A DNA stretch of 64,000 bases from Grifola frondosa (GCA_001683735.1 LUGG01000003.1:434001-498000), one strand, 5' to 3'; positions 23,401 through 35,600 are shown, numbered from the stretch's first letter. Notes: generated by a model from the sequence alone, not told the origin. Numbers and translations are program-made.

Positions 23401-24182
23401 GTAATGAGTGAAGTCTGGAAGACAAAAAGAAAGCGACAAACGTACTGATTCTGAGCTTTTTGGACTCCCATACGATCTGACCTTGGTCCGGGTCAAGCTT
23501 AAAGATGTATCTCTTTTGCTTTTTTGCGGACACCTTCAGCATCGGCACGCCTTGCTGCAGCAGCTGCGGCACAGTGACGTCAGCCATTGTCGAGCGCTGG
23601 GCGACGGGCGAGATGAGCTGCTCTTGCACGGGGGATTCTGGGAGCGAACTCATGCTCGAGAATGTATGGAGTGGTGGTGGGGAAGGCCGCTGCTGTTCGG
23701 AGTCGAGCTCGGGCACGCTGCTAAAGTAAGGCAATGCTGGCCTCGTGGACAGCACGATCTCCGACTGCGTCCTGCGGTGGTCCTTCCTCCGCATCCATGA
23801 GCTAGACGACTTGGAAGACTGAGACGTTGGAGGGGGAGAAAGCAAAAGCTGATCCTACCGAAGATGCATTCGACTGGACTGACTCCTGAGAGGCGCCACT
23901 CGATGCTCGCTTGAAGCTGCGCGCGCGAGCGAGGTTCGTGGATGCGTCCTTGACCTCTTTCAGCTTTCTTCGTATGGACCCACCTATGCTAAGGCTCCCG
24001 TCGTTGCATCTACGTCGCTGGACGCCGTTCGAAGGCGTGGTCATGCTGGGCGCGTCGTGATCGAGGACATCAAACTCGCGAATGGTTTCAGCGATCGCAG
24101 GTACTGGCTCGCCCTTTGTCGTCAGCAAGTTGGCTGCACGACGCAGGATTCGACCTGGAACGCGCGAATCTGACTGTGCCAT
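20461..24182 (-). CDS. PLC1: Phosphoinositide-specific phospholipase C (delta type)
   Basis: Cleaves PIP2 to IP3 and diacylglycerol at membranes. From the ATG at 24182 a disordered N-terminus leads to a PH domain (VPMLKVSAKKQKRYIFKLD, IPIETIKELREG, QFQLAQEYEDRWLTIVYVLD), EF-hand-like helices (GYLDFTDFKRFVKSLK, GGVLTYAAFERFM), the X box with catalytic histidines in SSHNTYL and YHGRTLTSK, a Ser/Thr-rich linker, the Y box (NWQTF|DLGYMINHSMFQRNG) and a C2 domain (LDPFVEVSVHVPDW, FNPVWEQHLSLPFDL). It ends QLSQYLFSTLFVNINIRDV, typical of fungal PLCs. Introns are short GT-AG. One-base deletions in G runs lie near 23265 (PH domain) and near 22231 (beside the Ca-binding VELD), with another frame change near 21860. 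All domains are present and in order. Confidence 0.92.
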
Positions 24183-25476
24183 CGTACACGGGATCCAGCT
24201 TGGTCGTTAGTGGGGAGACGTTCAGGGTATATGTTTCATCGAGTCAATACAAAAGCTCGCTGCCGGCATGCTTAGATACTTGGCCAAAAACATATACTGA
24301 TGGCGCTAGTATACGCTGCCTTGGGTAACCAGTGTAATAATGTGCGTCGGAAGAAGGTAGTTAAGAAAAGCGGTGCTAGGTGGTGATGGATAACGTGTTG
24401 TGCGTCTATACGAGTTCACACGTCTCACAGCGTACTGCGAGCATAGGTTATGAGAAACAGGTACTGCATTAACGAAGGTACACAGGATGACAGCATCTGT
24501 ACCTAATCCAAATCCTACGCGCAGAGGACGTCTCTCCACTCGTGGTCGGTGAGACCACGTCTATTCCGACAGTACACGCTACAACAAAAGGACGATGATA
24601 AGACTTCTAACAAGTATATTCAGCACTTACCTGTTGGCTGTCATCATGGTCAAGCCTTATTGCTTGACAAGACCCGACAGCTTGCATATTTTCAAAACCC
24701 TACGTGATTTCAGGATATATGCGAGATTTAAGATCAATATGAAGACAGCTGCCAACCCGTGATTCCGTGCGGACGCCGCGTACGAATGGAACTCGTCTTA
24801 ATGCCTCGCGAAAACGCTTGTCCGACGTTGCAATCTATTCGCAATCCCAAGGCGTCTTGGCTGAACACATGACGCTATTCCGAGTGGCACAAGGAAACGT
24901 TCGCTGAGGCACTGCTTGTTGACGGCATGCGAGTGTCCTATTCATTAACATTCAGACATCAAGTAATGAGTAAAGCCATAAGCATAGTAGAAATGGGCGA
25001 TATACGCACCAATCACATTTAAAATTTAAGGATACGGGCAGCCTATAGCTGAAGGATCTCTGAACAGGCCCAAGACCGCCGAGACAATTAACACGCAGAG
25101 CGTCAGCGCTACACAGGTATATAGCGGTGGCATTTGAAATATTTTATGGCCGCTGGTTTCATGAAAGTAAGTCGTCCTAGATAAACATATGCATTGTAAA
25201 GAATGCAGATGAAGGTGCAAACGTTTTATCCAGCGAGGCGCCACTTCTTCGAGAATTTGACCATATTTGGTCCAAGGCTAGCGCAGCGCAGGCGAAGGAG
25301 TTTTCCTTCCGAAAACCCGATCCATATTTCTGGGAAATTGTACGGTATTGAACTGAGCTTTGTAGAGAATGATTTAAATGGTTGAGCACAATTGCGAGAT
25401 TTGGTCCAAGAAGAAGGCCAACGAGTGAGAGAGGGACAATGTTTGCACCTATTTGCACTTCGTTCGCCCTTTAACC
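24183..25476. other. Upstream region of PLC1 and MIC10
   Basis: Shared region between two divergent genes. It holds short minus-strand frames with one hydrophobic segment each: a 35-residue ATG frame ending at 25026 (ALTLCVLIVSAVLGLF), and one at about 25380-25458 (IVPLSLVGLLLGPNLAIVL). They could be exons of a small membrane protein, but no family is recognised and splice sites are not convincing. Confidence 0.3.
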
Positions 25477-26065
25477 ATGTCGTCAACATCAAACCCGACG
25501 TCGAGCGAAAACATCGTCTCACAAAAGGTGTGTTTCCTTGTTATCCTTCTTGTGTAGTTTCTGAGTGTCCAGTGCAGTATGACCGCTGCTGTACGTGTTT
25601 CTATTCGTGAAATGTTGGAAGGACGTTCCGTGTCTAATGTCTCCACGGACTCGCGTGCCATTTACGGACGTGGATTGTAGTGGCGGATTTGCTCGTCAAG
25701 TCGTGCGTAACCTTGTTCTTGTATTGGCTGTATGGCATACTTATCGTACATATTCTTCCACTCACAGGGGTGTAGGGTTCAGTGCGGGTGTGATTGCTTC
25801 CGTCATTCTCTTCCGCCGTGAGTGCCCGTCCTTATTTCTAAATACCACCCATACCCTTCTATATCCCCGACATTTACACCTTTCCGACGTTTCAACCACT
25901 GATACACGTACGTACGGAGCAGGACGAGCATGGCCGGTAGCTCTCGGAACGGGCTTCGGCATGGGTGCGGCATATGCGGATTGCGACAGGTCATTCAACC
26001 CAGCACGGATACCTGGTACGCGTGTCATCCCTCAACCAGCTCAACCAGAGGCGGAAAAGCAGTGA
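25477..26065 (+). CDS. MIC10: MICOS complex subunit MIC10
   Basis: Small mitochondrial inner-membrane protein that oligomerises through glycine motifs and bends membrane at cristae junctions. Exon 1 is 25477-25527 (MSSTSNPTSSENIVSQK). A short exon at about 25671-25709 gives VVADLLVKS, the next gives GVGFSAGVIASVILFR, and the last, ending at 26065, RRAWPVALGTGFGMGAAY, ADCDRSFNPARIPGTR. Both membrane segments carry the GxGxGxG-type motifs that define MIC10, and the AYADC motif is typical. Introns after exon 2 and exon 3 obey GT-AG (GTGCGT..CACAG; GTGAGT..GAGCAG). The acceptor of exon 2 is unclear: a tryptophan codon normally follows the QK junction, but no AG directly precedes TGG here, so a base may be wrong near 25670. 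Confidence 0.88.
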
Positions 26066-26962
26066 GCGGGATCGTAGACCACGAGATATCTGTGCAAATA
26101 GAGTCGACCCCGTGTCGTGTATGTTGGATGGCATGTTTCCCTGCAGTGAACCTATTACATTCAAGACTCTCTACTCTCGCTACCCCACCCTGCCATTGAG
26201 GATGTTCGAATTGCGCCGGCACGTTTATGGCTCTACTTAGGGACGTTCGCACGATACGTATGGTAAGGCCACATCTTCGACATCAACTGCAATTTGAATC
26301 GAGATGCAAGCAAGATTGGAGGTATGTAAAGCGCAAGCTAGTCATGCGCGATAAGATAGTTCGACCACTCGTCGTGAAATTGTCTCCTCATCGTCGTTGG
26401 ACTCCCGACTACAACGATAATCTCAGCCCATGGAAAATCTGAAATTCAGCAGCGGACAGACCAACAAGAAAGGTTGGCACAGATGAGGTGAAGTGAGGCT
26501 GATCAAACACACATATGTGGAACACTCCAGAACTTCCCTCTGTCACATATATTGCGCGCGGTCATGAATGCGACGACTCTGGCGGTTTTTCCCCCTTCCA
26601 CAATCCTTGCCGTACGAACTCATCGTCCGGGATCATTGGAACACCTTCCTTCTCAGGTGACCGATCTACAGTTCGTCTCGGTTTGCCCAGCACGAGGCGT
26701 TCGTACAATACCACTATGGTCCACCGTGGGCAGGTTTAGTTTGTCGTGGAGGCTAGAGATCATGAAGACGCACGCGAGGTGGCAGCCATGATAGGGATCG
26801 TGACAATGATGGTACGCAAGCGACGAGCCTGTGGCGATAATTTAGTAGACATGGTTTGGTAGCAGAACGTTTTCAGGAAGCCAGAGAAGTTACAGCAATG
26901 TTAGCATGCACGTGATTGGCACGTGACGGAACGCGACGCGTTTTCACACGTGACCTTCGATC
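26066..26962. other. Intergenic stretch with a CACGTG cluster
   Basis: No gene supported. Open frames are short. The right end holds three CACGTG palindromes within about 50 bases (26908-26955), upstream of the UVE1 reading frame; see findings. Confidence 0.4.
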
Positions 26963-27079
26963 TTAGGAGGAACGATCGACGGCGGCGGTGACGTTGCCGT
27001 CGACGACTTTGTGCTTGCCATCGCCCCTCAGTATCCCGGACATGGCGTTGCCGACAGCGCCGGCGCCGGTGCCGGAGAA
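26963..27079 (-). CDS. Possible last exon of a small glycine-rich protein
   Basis: After a CTATAG acceptor the minus strand reads SGTGAGAVGNAMSGILRGDG, then KHKVVDGNVTAAVDRSS and a stop at 26963. The composition looks like a real small alanine/glycine-rich protein and unlike noise. Upstream exons were not resolved, and the frame would overlap the presumed 5' region of UVE1 on the other strand. No family is recognised. Confidence 0.25.
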   Translation of the reverse strand, partial: FSGTGAGAVGNAMSGILRGDGKHKVVDGNVTAAVDRSS

Positions 27080-27114
27080 CTATAGAAGCATGAGCTGGTT
27101 GATTCAGCCTGCTC

Positions 27115-29387
27115 ATGAATATTTCCTCCCATCCCTCCGTGTTGCTCGCTACTTCTTTCGGCATCGAATTTCTTCAACGACGAACGCGACGAGGAGAGAA
27201 TTAGCCATGACAATGCCCCAAAACGGAAACGGACCTCTCGTACACAGAAGCAGCAGTTGAAGCAACAACGGAAGTTACCCTAAGGGTGCCTTCCGTGGAT
27301 ACAGTTTCTGCTGTTCAAGATCCAGTTCGTCGCGTATCTGCTAGGACGAGGAAGAAAGTGGTATATCAGAGCGATGACTACTCCTGAGGAGGTGAATGAA
27401 GATGGTAACGAAAGCCCTCTGACCGAACTGGAGGACGAGCCTGACGTCGTGCCGTTCCTGCAAAGAAGAAAAGACGCACGAAGAAGAATCTCATGCCTGT
27501 TGTGTATGAAATACCACCCGTGGAATCTCAGATAACAACGTTCAAAGGTAAGAGCACATATGCGCCGCTATATTTTTTCAAAATGATTCGTGTTGTTTAC
27601 GGTGTGACCAACAGGTCGACTCGGATATGCTTGCCTCAATACCGTCCTCCGTGCGTTAAAACCTGACCCTATTTTTTGCTCTCGGACCTGCCGAATCGAT
27701 ACAATTCTCAAGAATGGCCTCGAATTTGCGAAGGAACTTGGTAGACAGAATTGCAAAGATCTCGTCAAGCTCATAGAAGTAAGTGTATGCTCTATTTACT
27801 ATCACAATTAACTCATGAGCTGGCAGTGGAACGAGAAAATAAGATAAAATTTCTCAGAGTCTCATCTGAAATGTTTCATTCGCATACATCTGAAATACGG
27901 CTATACTCTTGATTACGCCGCAGAAGAACTCAAAGTCAGATTCAACCTACTCCATCCCAGCGCATCCACATGCATACCTATGTCATATCATTACAGGCTG
28001 CAGGTTGATCTTTGCAAAGTGCTATGGACATCGCCTAACCGCTCATCCTGGCCAGGTGTGTTCAGCCATTTGTTTATTCTACGAAATGGAAGCCTAATTC
28101 AATCATGCAGTTCACTCAGCTTGCTTCGCCAAAGCAGGACGTCGTCACCGCTTCTGTGCGCGAATTGGACTGTACGCATTACCTCGCCCTCTTTTGAGAA
28201 TCTATTTCAATGTCTCGGAACCTCCATTATTATTTATTTGCTCCAGACCATTGCCAAATGTTCCGACATATGGGTCTTGACCAAGACAGCGTTATGATAA
28301 TTCATATGGGATTCGTCTTCCTTTCCCAATGGGTTAATGCTTGAATGGCCTTGCTGATTTGAATGCCTCAGGGTGTGTATGGTGATAAACAAACAACAAT
28401 CGCGCGTTTCAAGGAAAATTTCTGTACGAAGCTCACTGACGAAATTCGTGCACGATTGGTATGGAGAACGACGAGGTGAGTTGTTTAAGGACGCCATAAG
28501 AACGAACGAGTATTTAACCTACGACAGATTTGTTACAACACGATGATTTGCTTCCAGTGTGCGAAGAGCTGAGCATTCCGATCGTGGTACGTCCATCCAC
28601 TTCTTCCACATTCCGTTATTCGTTGAACGGGGCATGACACTATCAGTTCGATTACCATCACAATTGGATAAATGTATGTTGTCCTCATAGCTTGGGATTC
28701 TACTAAACAGCTTCTCATTCATAGCCCAGCATACACCCACTTCCGGAACTCATCGAGCGTATCAACAAAATATGGCACCGGAAGGGCATCAAGCCGAAGC
28801 AGCATCTCTCGTCGCCCCGACCGGGGGCAGAGAGCATCATGGAAAAGCGAGCACATGCCGATAGGTGCTACACGCTGCCGCCCGAACTCCCCGATGACAT
28901 GGACTTGATGATCGAAGTGGGTTTTTAGCCCGCACGGTGTTCCATTGCTGATGGTGTTACGTTGCGGTAGGCGAAGGACAAAGAGCAGGCGGTGTTTCAC
29001 CTGTATAGAATCTATGGTCTCGAATCGGTGCTACACGAGAATCTACGTCCGGAGAAGCCGCCGAAGCCGTTCATTAGGGCAGGAGATTATAATGGCGACG
29101 GAGAAACCGAAGAGGCCGATGGCAGAGAGCCCACAGAAGAGAAAGGCAAGAGTGCGAGGCAAGAATAAGAGGAAAGGTTAGATACTCTAGATACTCTAAT
29201 CCTGGCAACCGGACACATTCTGACGGCACAGTTTATAGCGATGGCAGAGGATACAGATGAAGGATCTGATGTAGCGGAGGTTGGCACTTCCAAGGTTGCG
29301 AAGAAGACCAAGGTCAAGGTCAAAACTGGCGCGAAACAGCGCAATAACGCATCGAAAGTTCAGGAGCTCATGGATCAAGAGGAGTAG
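27115..29387 (+). CDS. UVE1: UV-damage endonuclease (UVDE/UVE1)
   Basis: Nicks DNA 5' of UV photoproducts and starts photolyase-independent repair. The catalytic TIM-barrel blocks are spread over small exons: VESQITTFK|GRLGYACLNTVLRAL, FCSRTCRIDTI, GRQNCKDLVKLIE|WNEK, RLTAHPGQ (metal-site region), FTQLASPKQDVVTASVREL, VMIIHMG|GVYGDKQTT, LPVCEELSIPIV|FDYHHNWI (metal ligands), and RCYTLPPELPDDMDLMIE|AKDKEQAVFHLYRIYGL. The N-terminal extension is basic and low-complexity (about 27115-27530) with several frame breaks (near 27235, 27385 and 27455). The start at 27115 is the first usable ATG but remains uncertain. The C-terminal Lys/Glu tail ends at 29387 after a further frame or splice uncertainty near 29170. 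Confidence 0.88.
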
Positions 29388-29518
29388 ATATGATCACATC
29401 AAAACTCACCTTATTTTTTGGGTTTCAGATGGCAGCCAGCGCCAAAGGCGAATGTCATTATACACTGGTATATATGTCGTGGTACTTCACAGCAATACTT
29501 GTTTGCACACATTATCAA

Positions 29519-31527
29519 TCAACCCTTCCGTCGATAATGGATTTTGCAGGGGAAAGGCTGTGCCATCATGGACTGAAGCAAAGTGCACAGGATCAGGTAC
29601 GCGTGTAACTTCTCGTGAAGGAGTCAACAACGTACTGCGAAGTCAGGCTTGGGAAAGTTGTCTTCCAGGCGAAACTCCAGCTTGCGAACGAGAGTAGCGA
29701 TAATCATGCTGACCTGCAGGTATGCGAACTTACAAACATATGAAATCAGCAACGCAGCCCGGAGCCTCGCAATGAATTAATGAGAGAACACACCTGTTCG
29801 CCAATACACCGATGACGGCCGGCTCCGAATGGCAGATACGGGCTCAAGGTGCCCTTGCCGACCAGCCCGAAACCGAAGTCAACCTTCGCGCCCTCTTCGT
29901 ACTGCTTGTTTGCCTGCGCAGCGACGCCCTCGGTGTCATACCACCTCGAGGGTTCCCAGGTCGTCGCATCTTGCCATGTTAACGGGTCCAGTTGGCTGAT
30001 AATAGGGGAGGCAAGCACAATATCGCCCTTCGGCACGACGTAGACGTTGTCCTCGGAAGGAGCGCCGAGGGTGGGGGCACCGGGATGTCGCTGCGCACGT
30101 TCCCATGATGCTGTGGATCGGCGGGTGTAGACGGAGGGTCTCGCGAATGACTGCATCGAGAACGGGCAGCTGGCGGATTTCCTCGTACACGATATCGCGC
30201 AAGTCGCCACCTGGTGCGCCGAAAAACTTGACCTGTTCCTGGTAAAGGGCCTCTCTGCGAGCAAAATGCATCAGTTAAAGTGAGATTGGTCGATAGAAAC
30301 GAGACGCACTGGATATCGGGGCGGGAGGCGATATGCAGCATCGCCCACGAAGTTGATGATGCACTTGTGTGCTGACCGGCCATGAGAAGCGCGATAAGAA
30401 TATGAGCGACCTCGTGGTCGCGAAGAGGACGTCCATCTCGGTAATGCTGCTTCATAAGAGAACCCATAACATCGTCTTCTTCGTGCTGTAGCAAAGGAAG
30501 GTTGAGACAAGAGAATAAGGATAGCGGTAGAACAAACCCCGGTTTTCGAAGCCCTGCGATTGCGCATGATTTGCTGGTAAAATTCGCTCATCTTCGCGTG
30601 TGCAGCATCCCTCTTGCGGTAGCTCGGTAGAGGCAAATTCTGGAACATCAAATGCAGTGGAGTAAAGCCATGGTCGAGATCGGAGTACAGCTGGGCGAAG
30701 CCCTTATTCATGTTGTTACGAATCTCTCGGCCCTGGAGAGTCCTGGCGGCCGTCAATACAGTAATTTCTGCCAGGGTGTTGAGCACTGAGAACGAGCCCC
30801 ATTCGTTGATGTCGTTCATCTGGTAGGCTTTAAATGAAGGATCGTGGCACAAGAATTCGGTAACCTCATCCTCGATCATGCCCACATATGAGCGGAACTT
30901 ATCCACGGTCAAAGAAACCTTTACAAATTTCTTCTGCTCCATGAGAACCTCATTTGGACAGTCATACACCACATCTTTGCCAAAGATCGGGTTAGTTAAC
31001 GGCTACAGAAAGGCATTAAAAATTATGTGCTGCGGCTATAAAATGAACGCACCGCATATACGTCCTCCGCCGCAAGAACGGTATGTTTTCCTCCAAAAAC
31101 AAAGTCATTTCCTTGAGGGCCGAGTGTCACTGTAACTCGCTTTCCCAAAAGGATGAACGTGAAAACGTTTCCATGCTAACGGAAATTTTAGGTAAGCTCG
31201 AAACGACGAAATACTTAAATACATACCTTCTCTCTGCACTTGGTGAAAAAGTCGATCGGATCACGACCATAGGCTGCTGCGGATCCAAAGAAAGGTACCC
31301 AGTGAAACACGACCGGCGGCAGCGAACGATCGCGGGGCAACTGATTATTTTGTGAGAATACACTGTGAATTGAGCATAACAATGCATACCTTTTGATAGA
31401 GGGCATTTAACACGATGGACAGTATGGGTATGTTGATTACAGCAAGCAGGATGAGACGTGAAGCGGAGGGCCATTCGGCGTGAGTTAAGTGGCCTGACCA
31501 AGCCTCCGTGAAGGTATGCGTTGACAT
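29519..31527 (-). CDS. ERG11: Sterol 14-alpha-demethylase CYP51 (ERG11)
   Basis: Endoplasmic-reticulum P450 that removes the 14-alpha methyl group of lanosterol/eburicol; the azole target. ATG at 31527. An N-terminal membrane helix ([19 protein letters not shown]) is followed by [20 protein letters not shown], then [19 protein letters not shown], the B-C region with [20 protein letters not shown], the I helix [18 protein letters not shown], the K helix [16 protein letters not shown], and the heme loop [13 protein letters not shown] with its cysteine ligand. The end [28 protein letters not shown] is typical. The tyrosine of VVYDCPN, a known azole-resistance position, is the wild-type residue. 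Two one-base deletions (near 30101 in a G run and near 30074 in a C run of the coding strand) hit the segment after the K helix. Introns are short GT-AG. Confidence 0.94.
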
Positions 31528-31857
31528 TTCGACCAGTGAAGCGACGGTCGGTCAGATGGCAGGAGTCAGCAAAGCGCTATGGGAGAACGATGTCGGCAAA
31601 GAAATACTGCAAGGGTTTAGTGTTTCATCGAACGACTTATTCATCTCGAACGATTTCGGTAAAGGGGCATGGGCCGCTTGATCACCGCTATGACTTCTGC
31701 ACCAATTAACTTTCTGCGAAGTAAGGCACCGAACGACAACTCACTTTATCTAGTATTCACGTTTATGATACTCATACTATTCTGGTAGTACGGTGCCCCT
31801 CCTCAATCGGAGTGTTTCTACTTATGAACATGGATTGAGCAGAATTCAAGTGAGAGT

Positions 31858-31865
31858 CAGAGAAA
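31858..31865. repeat. Left target-site duplication of the hAT element
   Basis: CAGAGAAA directly before the left terminal inverted repeat, identical to 32933-32940 after the right one. Confidence 0.85.
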
Positions 31866-32932
31866 TAGTGTTCGGTGAAAAAGTGCCGTGTTTCTAACAC
31901 GGACTTTTTAACGTGTTTTTAACGTGTTTTTAACACGTATTTAACGTGACCTCCAAAATACACTGTCAAAAAGGTCAAAAACTATGGTCACGTGTTCGGC
32001 ACGACGCCCACCGGGGTTCGCGACGCCGCGACGCACGACGCATGTTTAAACTTTGCCATCACGGAATTCTAGTTCTAGGTTAATTATTCTGAAAGAGTGG
32101 CGCACCTTGGTCTGAGCTGCCAAACACATGGCCACCACAGTTTACGCGGAAATGGTATTAAATCGCAGCTTTTTGCCTCGTATCATAAGCTCCTTCACTG
32201 CGCGGACTCGCCGCGCTCGAATTCTTTCACTGCACTGAAGTTATTGCCCCTCAGAACATGCCCTCCAATGTATATATTTTAATTCTATTCTACTAATCAT
32301 ATACCTTGTAGACCCGCTCACATTCGAACCCCATGCCAGCCGTTCGATTTTGTGACATCGACAGTACACCACTACGGCAACCGGCGCGCACGCACAGCGC
32401 GTCGCTCCACGTGTAAAAGTTGTGGAGCCTGCGGATGATGACGACGCGGACATTGGCGATGAGGGCGCATGGCTCGATGACAAATCAATGATGTTTACTC
32501 GGAGTGAGAATTTTATACTAGGTAGTGACATTAACCTGCAAGACACGAGGTTGTTGGAGCTCCTTGCAAGTGATGTCGCTGCGGGCGCGCGGCAAGTCCG
32601 AGTCAATTGAACATGCCATTCAAGAGCAAGATATTGGGGAGAATGGGGGCAAAGATGACACAGACTGGGGGGAATGGGATTTCAATGTGCAGCATTTTGG
32701 AAATTAAAATTTCGAATGTGTCGGCCGCGCGCGGACAATATTGTGCTTCATTTTTCGGAGTGTTTTCTCGTACTTATGTTGAATTCTGAGGTCTCTCAGG
32801 TCATCACGTGATAAATTTTGATCACGTGGCCTATGTTAAAAACGTAAAAAACGTATGCTACGGACGGCGGGTCCCGAGGGACTTTTTAACTGACCGTTTA
32901 AAACGGCCGTCCGAGTTTTTCACCGAACACTA
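31866..32932. mobile_element. Non-autonomous hAT-like DNA transposon
   Basis: A 1,067-bp element bounded by perfect 17-bp terminal inverted repeats (TAGTGTTCGGTGAAAAA at 31866 and its complement ending at 32932) and flanked by an exact 8-bp target-site duplication, CAGAGAAA (31858-31865 and 32933-32940). Eight-base duplications and TAG-starting termini are diagnostic of the hAT superfamily. Both ends carry subterminal runs of a TTTTTAACGTG-like motif (31902-31945; inverted near 32840-32860), as hAT transposases usually require. Inside are only short frames; a plus-strand frame at 32422-32610 (acidic, ADDDDADIGDEGAW) has no recognised transposase block, so the element is probably non-autonomous or internally decayed. 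It sits between the start codons of CYP51 and PIF1. Confidence 0.85.
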
Positions 32933-32940
32933 CAGAGAAA
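32933..32940. repeat. Right target-site duplication of the hAT element
   Basis: CAGAGAAA directly after the right terminal inverted repeat, the exact copy of 31858-31865. Confidence 0.85.
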
Positions 32941-33057
32941 TGCGCATCGCATTAATTGTTGGTGAACCACGTGATCGCGACGCGACGGTCGAAAAGTTGA
33001 ACGCGACTTGGTGTCGTGGCGACAAGCAAGGCAACTTCCTACACCATCTCACACGCA

Positions 33058-35424
33058 ATGGCAAGAACAGCAGCTCTTACCAGTGTATCTACCAACACCA
33101 AGAAGCGTAAATCGACTGGTGAAATTGAGGCCGAGCGTGAGGGCGACTCCAGCAAGAGACGGAAGACACTCGACGCTTTCTTCTCGCCGCAGGTGTCAGC
33201 TTCGTGTTCGAAGGACGAGAAAAGCGGTTCGGCAACAATCGCTCTTAACGCAGAGCAGAAAAAGGTGCTGCATATGGTTGTGGAGGAAGGAAAGAACGTA
33301 TTCTTCACGGGTGCGGCCGGTGAGTCACTGAACATATGATGTGTCTCCCGGGTTTCGATCGGTTTGTGTCGTTTAATATTCGTCGTCTTGAGGTTTACAT
33401 GCTGTCTATTGTTTCATTACCGTTTATCGTCGACTCCTTTGGCTGAGCCGCATGTTCCTGACCTGAACTAGCCAGAAGAATGCACCGTACCCACCGAGAA
33501 CAGTCACAATGTTGGAAAGCTGACGTATAATTTGGAAAACGTACAGGCACGGGAAAGTCCCTACTTCTGCGTGCGATAATCTCCGCACTAAAGAAGAAGC
33601 ACGCGAAGAAACCAGGATTGGTCTCGGTTACGGCAAGCACAGGCATGGCGGCATCGAACATAGGTGGTGAGTGAATAGCATGATTACCATCAATTCTACG
33701 CTGAGATTTTTGAATTAGGGATGACTATACATTCCTGGGGCGCCGTCACTCCAGGCGTGCACAACATTGACCGACAGATACCCTGTATCAAGACGTGCAA
33801 GCCAGCTCATCAGCGTTGGAAGTCTACCAAGGTTCTGATCATTGATGAAGGTTTATACGTTGTTCTGTGCTCATAGTTTCGTACTCATGTGTGGTCGAAG
33901 TATCTATGGTCGATGGACACCTCTTTGACACTCTGTCAAAGCTGGCCGACCAATTGCGCAAGAAAACAGAAAAGTCATTTGGCGGTATTCAGGTGCTATC
34001 TGTAACAATGTTGTCACTACGTTTGACTTATACCTTTGGTGATAGCTGGTGATTACTGGAGACTTCTTCCAGCTTCCCCCCTGTAACAAAAAACGGCGAA
34101 CCATTCTTCGCCTTTGAATCTGAAGCTTGGAAGAAATGCATCGACAACACAGTCATATTGACCGAGGTCTACCGTCAAAAGGACACCCGTACGTGCAATT
34201 CTTCAACAGTGCATTCCTATTGTCATGCCTTTGTGCTCGTGCAGAATTCGTCTCCCTGCTCAACGAGCTCCGCCACGGCACGATATCCGCAGAAGCACAG
34301 AAAACATTCAGTTCGCTCTCGCGGCCCCTCCCGCCATTGCCATCGGGAATCCTTCCCACAGAGCTCTATCCGCTTCGCGGACAAGTCGAGCGCGCCAACA
34401 ACACGCGTCTTGCCGCGCTTCCCGGACCTGTCTTTACGTACGCCGCGCGCGACACGGGGACGAACCAGAAGGTGCTCGAAAACATCGTGGCACCGGCGCG
34501 GCTAGTGCTCAAGCCCGACGCGCAGGTGATGCTCGTGAAGAACGTCGATGAGCACCTCGTCAACGGGAGCGTCGGGCGTGTGCTAGGCTTTTCAACATAT
34601 CGTGCTGCAGCGCATCGACAGGCTCGGGAGCACCGCCGGAGAAGGCCATTGGATCTGGTTCCGGGCTCGGGGAAGCCATATCAAAGCCGAAGTCCACATC
34701 ACAGGAGCCTGGTGGAAAGAGTAGCGGTTTTGTGCGAAATGTTCAGGTGGGTCCTGATGGGCGGACACCAGTCGCACTGGGCTCCAGTAGACCGAATGTG
34801 GGGAAGGAGAATATCGGCGCGAAGAGCATTGCTGAGAACAAGGGAAAGGCGAAGGCTAAAGACGAGGAACTGTTCCCGCTCGTTGAGTTCCGCACGAGCC
34901 AGGGTGTCGAGATCGTCTTACTTGGGCGTGACGAATTCCGCGTGGAAGACAACGAAGGAAAGCTGATCGCGAGGCGCGTTCAGGTATGTAGGATTATTCA
35001 CAGGAACCCCGTTTGCACATTGTGGCTCACTGCAATTTCGGCAGGTCCCGCTTGTTCTTGCGTGGGCGATGTCAATTCATAAGAGTCAAGGGCAGACAAT
35101 TCAGCACGTCAAGGTTGACTTGAGCGCCGTCTTCGAGAAAGGTGCGTTCCATCTTCGACTCTAACTCCTTGTTATCTGTAGCCATCGACTATGATATTAC
35201 AGTATTACTGACATATCTGTTCGAATTAGGCCAGAGCTATGTTGCGCTCTCACGCGCAGCATCTCTAGACGGGCTCCAAGTCCTGGGTTTCGACTCGAGA
35301 AAGGTCCGTTGTCCAATCACTCTAGTTGTGGACTATATAAGTCTGATTGGTGTATAGGTCAAAGCCCATCCAAAGGTAATACAGTGGAGCACCAGCTTGG
35401 AGAGATCAGCCAACATTACACAGT
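33058..35424 (+). CDS. PIF1: PIF1-family 5'-to-3' DNA helicase
   Basis: Superfamily 1B helicase acting on G-quadruplexes, telomeres and mitochondrial DNA. The ATG at 33058 opens a basic, disordered N-terminus, then [20 protein letters not shown]. Walker A ([14 protein letters not shown]) is split by a 227-nt intron (33320-33546). Next come [18 protein letters not shown], Walker [36 protein letters not shown], the 1B domain, [20 protein letters not shown], a low-complexity insert (about 34600-34860), [15 protein letters not shown], and motifs V and VI ([35 protein letters not shown]), ending at 35424. Frame breaks are an extra C near 34080 (six C where five fit) and a missing base near 34592. 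All helicase motifs are intact. Confidence 0.93.
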
Positions 35425-35600
35425 GACGATGTAGATAGACTTCACACATGTATTGCACCGATCCATCATGTTTATTATATTTATCTTGTATCTGGAAGAC
35501 AGTTGTCCATTCTAAGACTTGCATTGACGAAAGATTTGGCGATAACCTATGCACGGTCAAGTAAATTAAAATTTGAAAAAATAAACAGACCTCTACGTTA

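Noticed and set aside
32422..32610. Acidic open frame inside the hAT element as a transposase
   Set aside because: No hAT dimerisation or zinc-finger block is recognised; it may be a chance or captured fragment.
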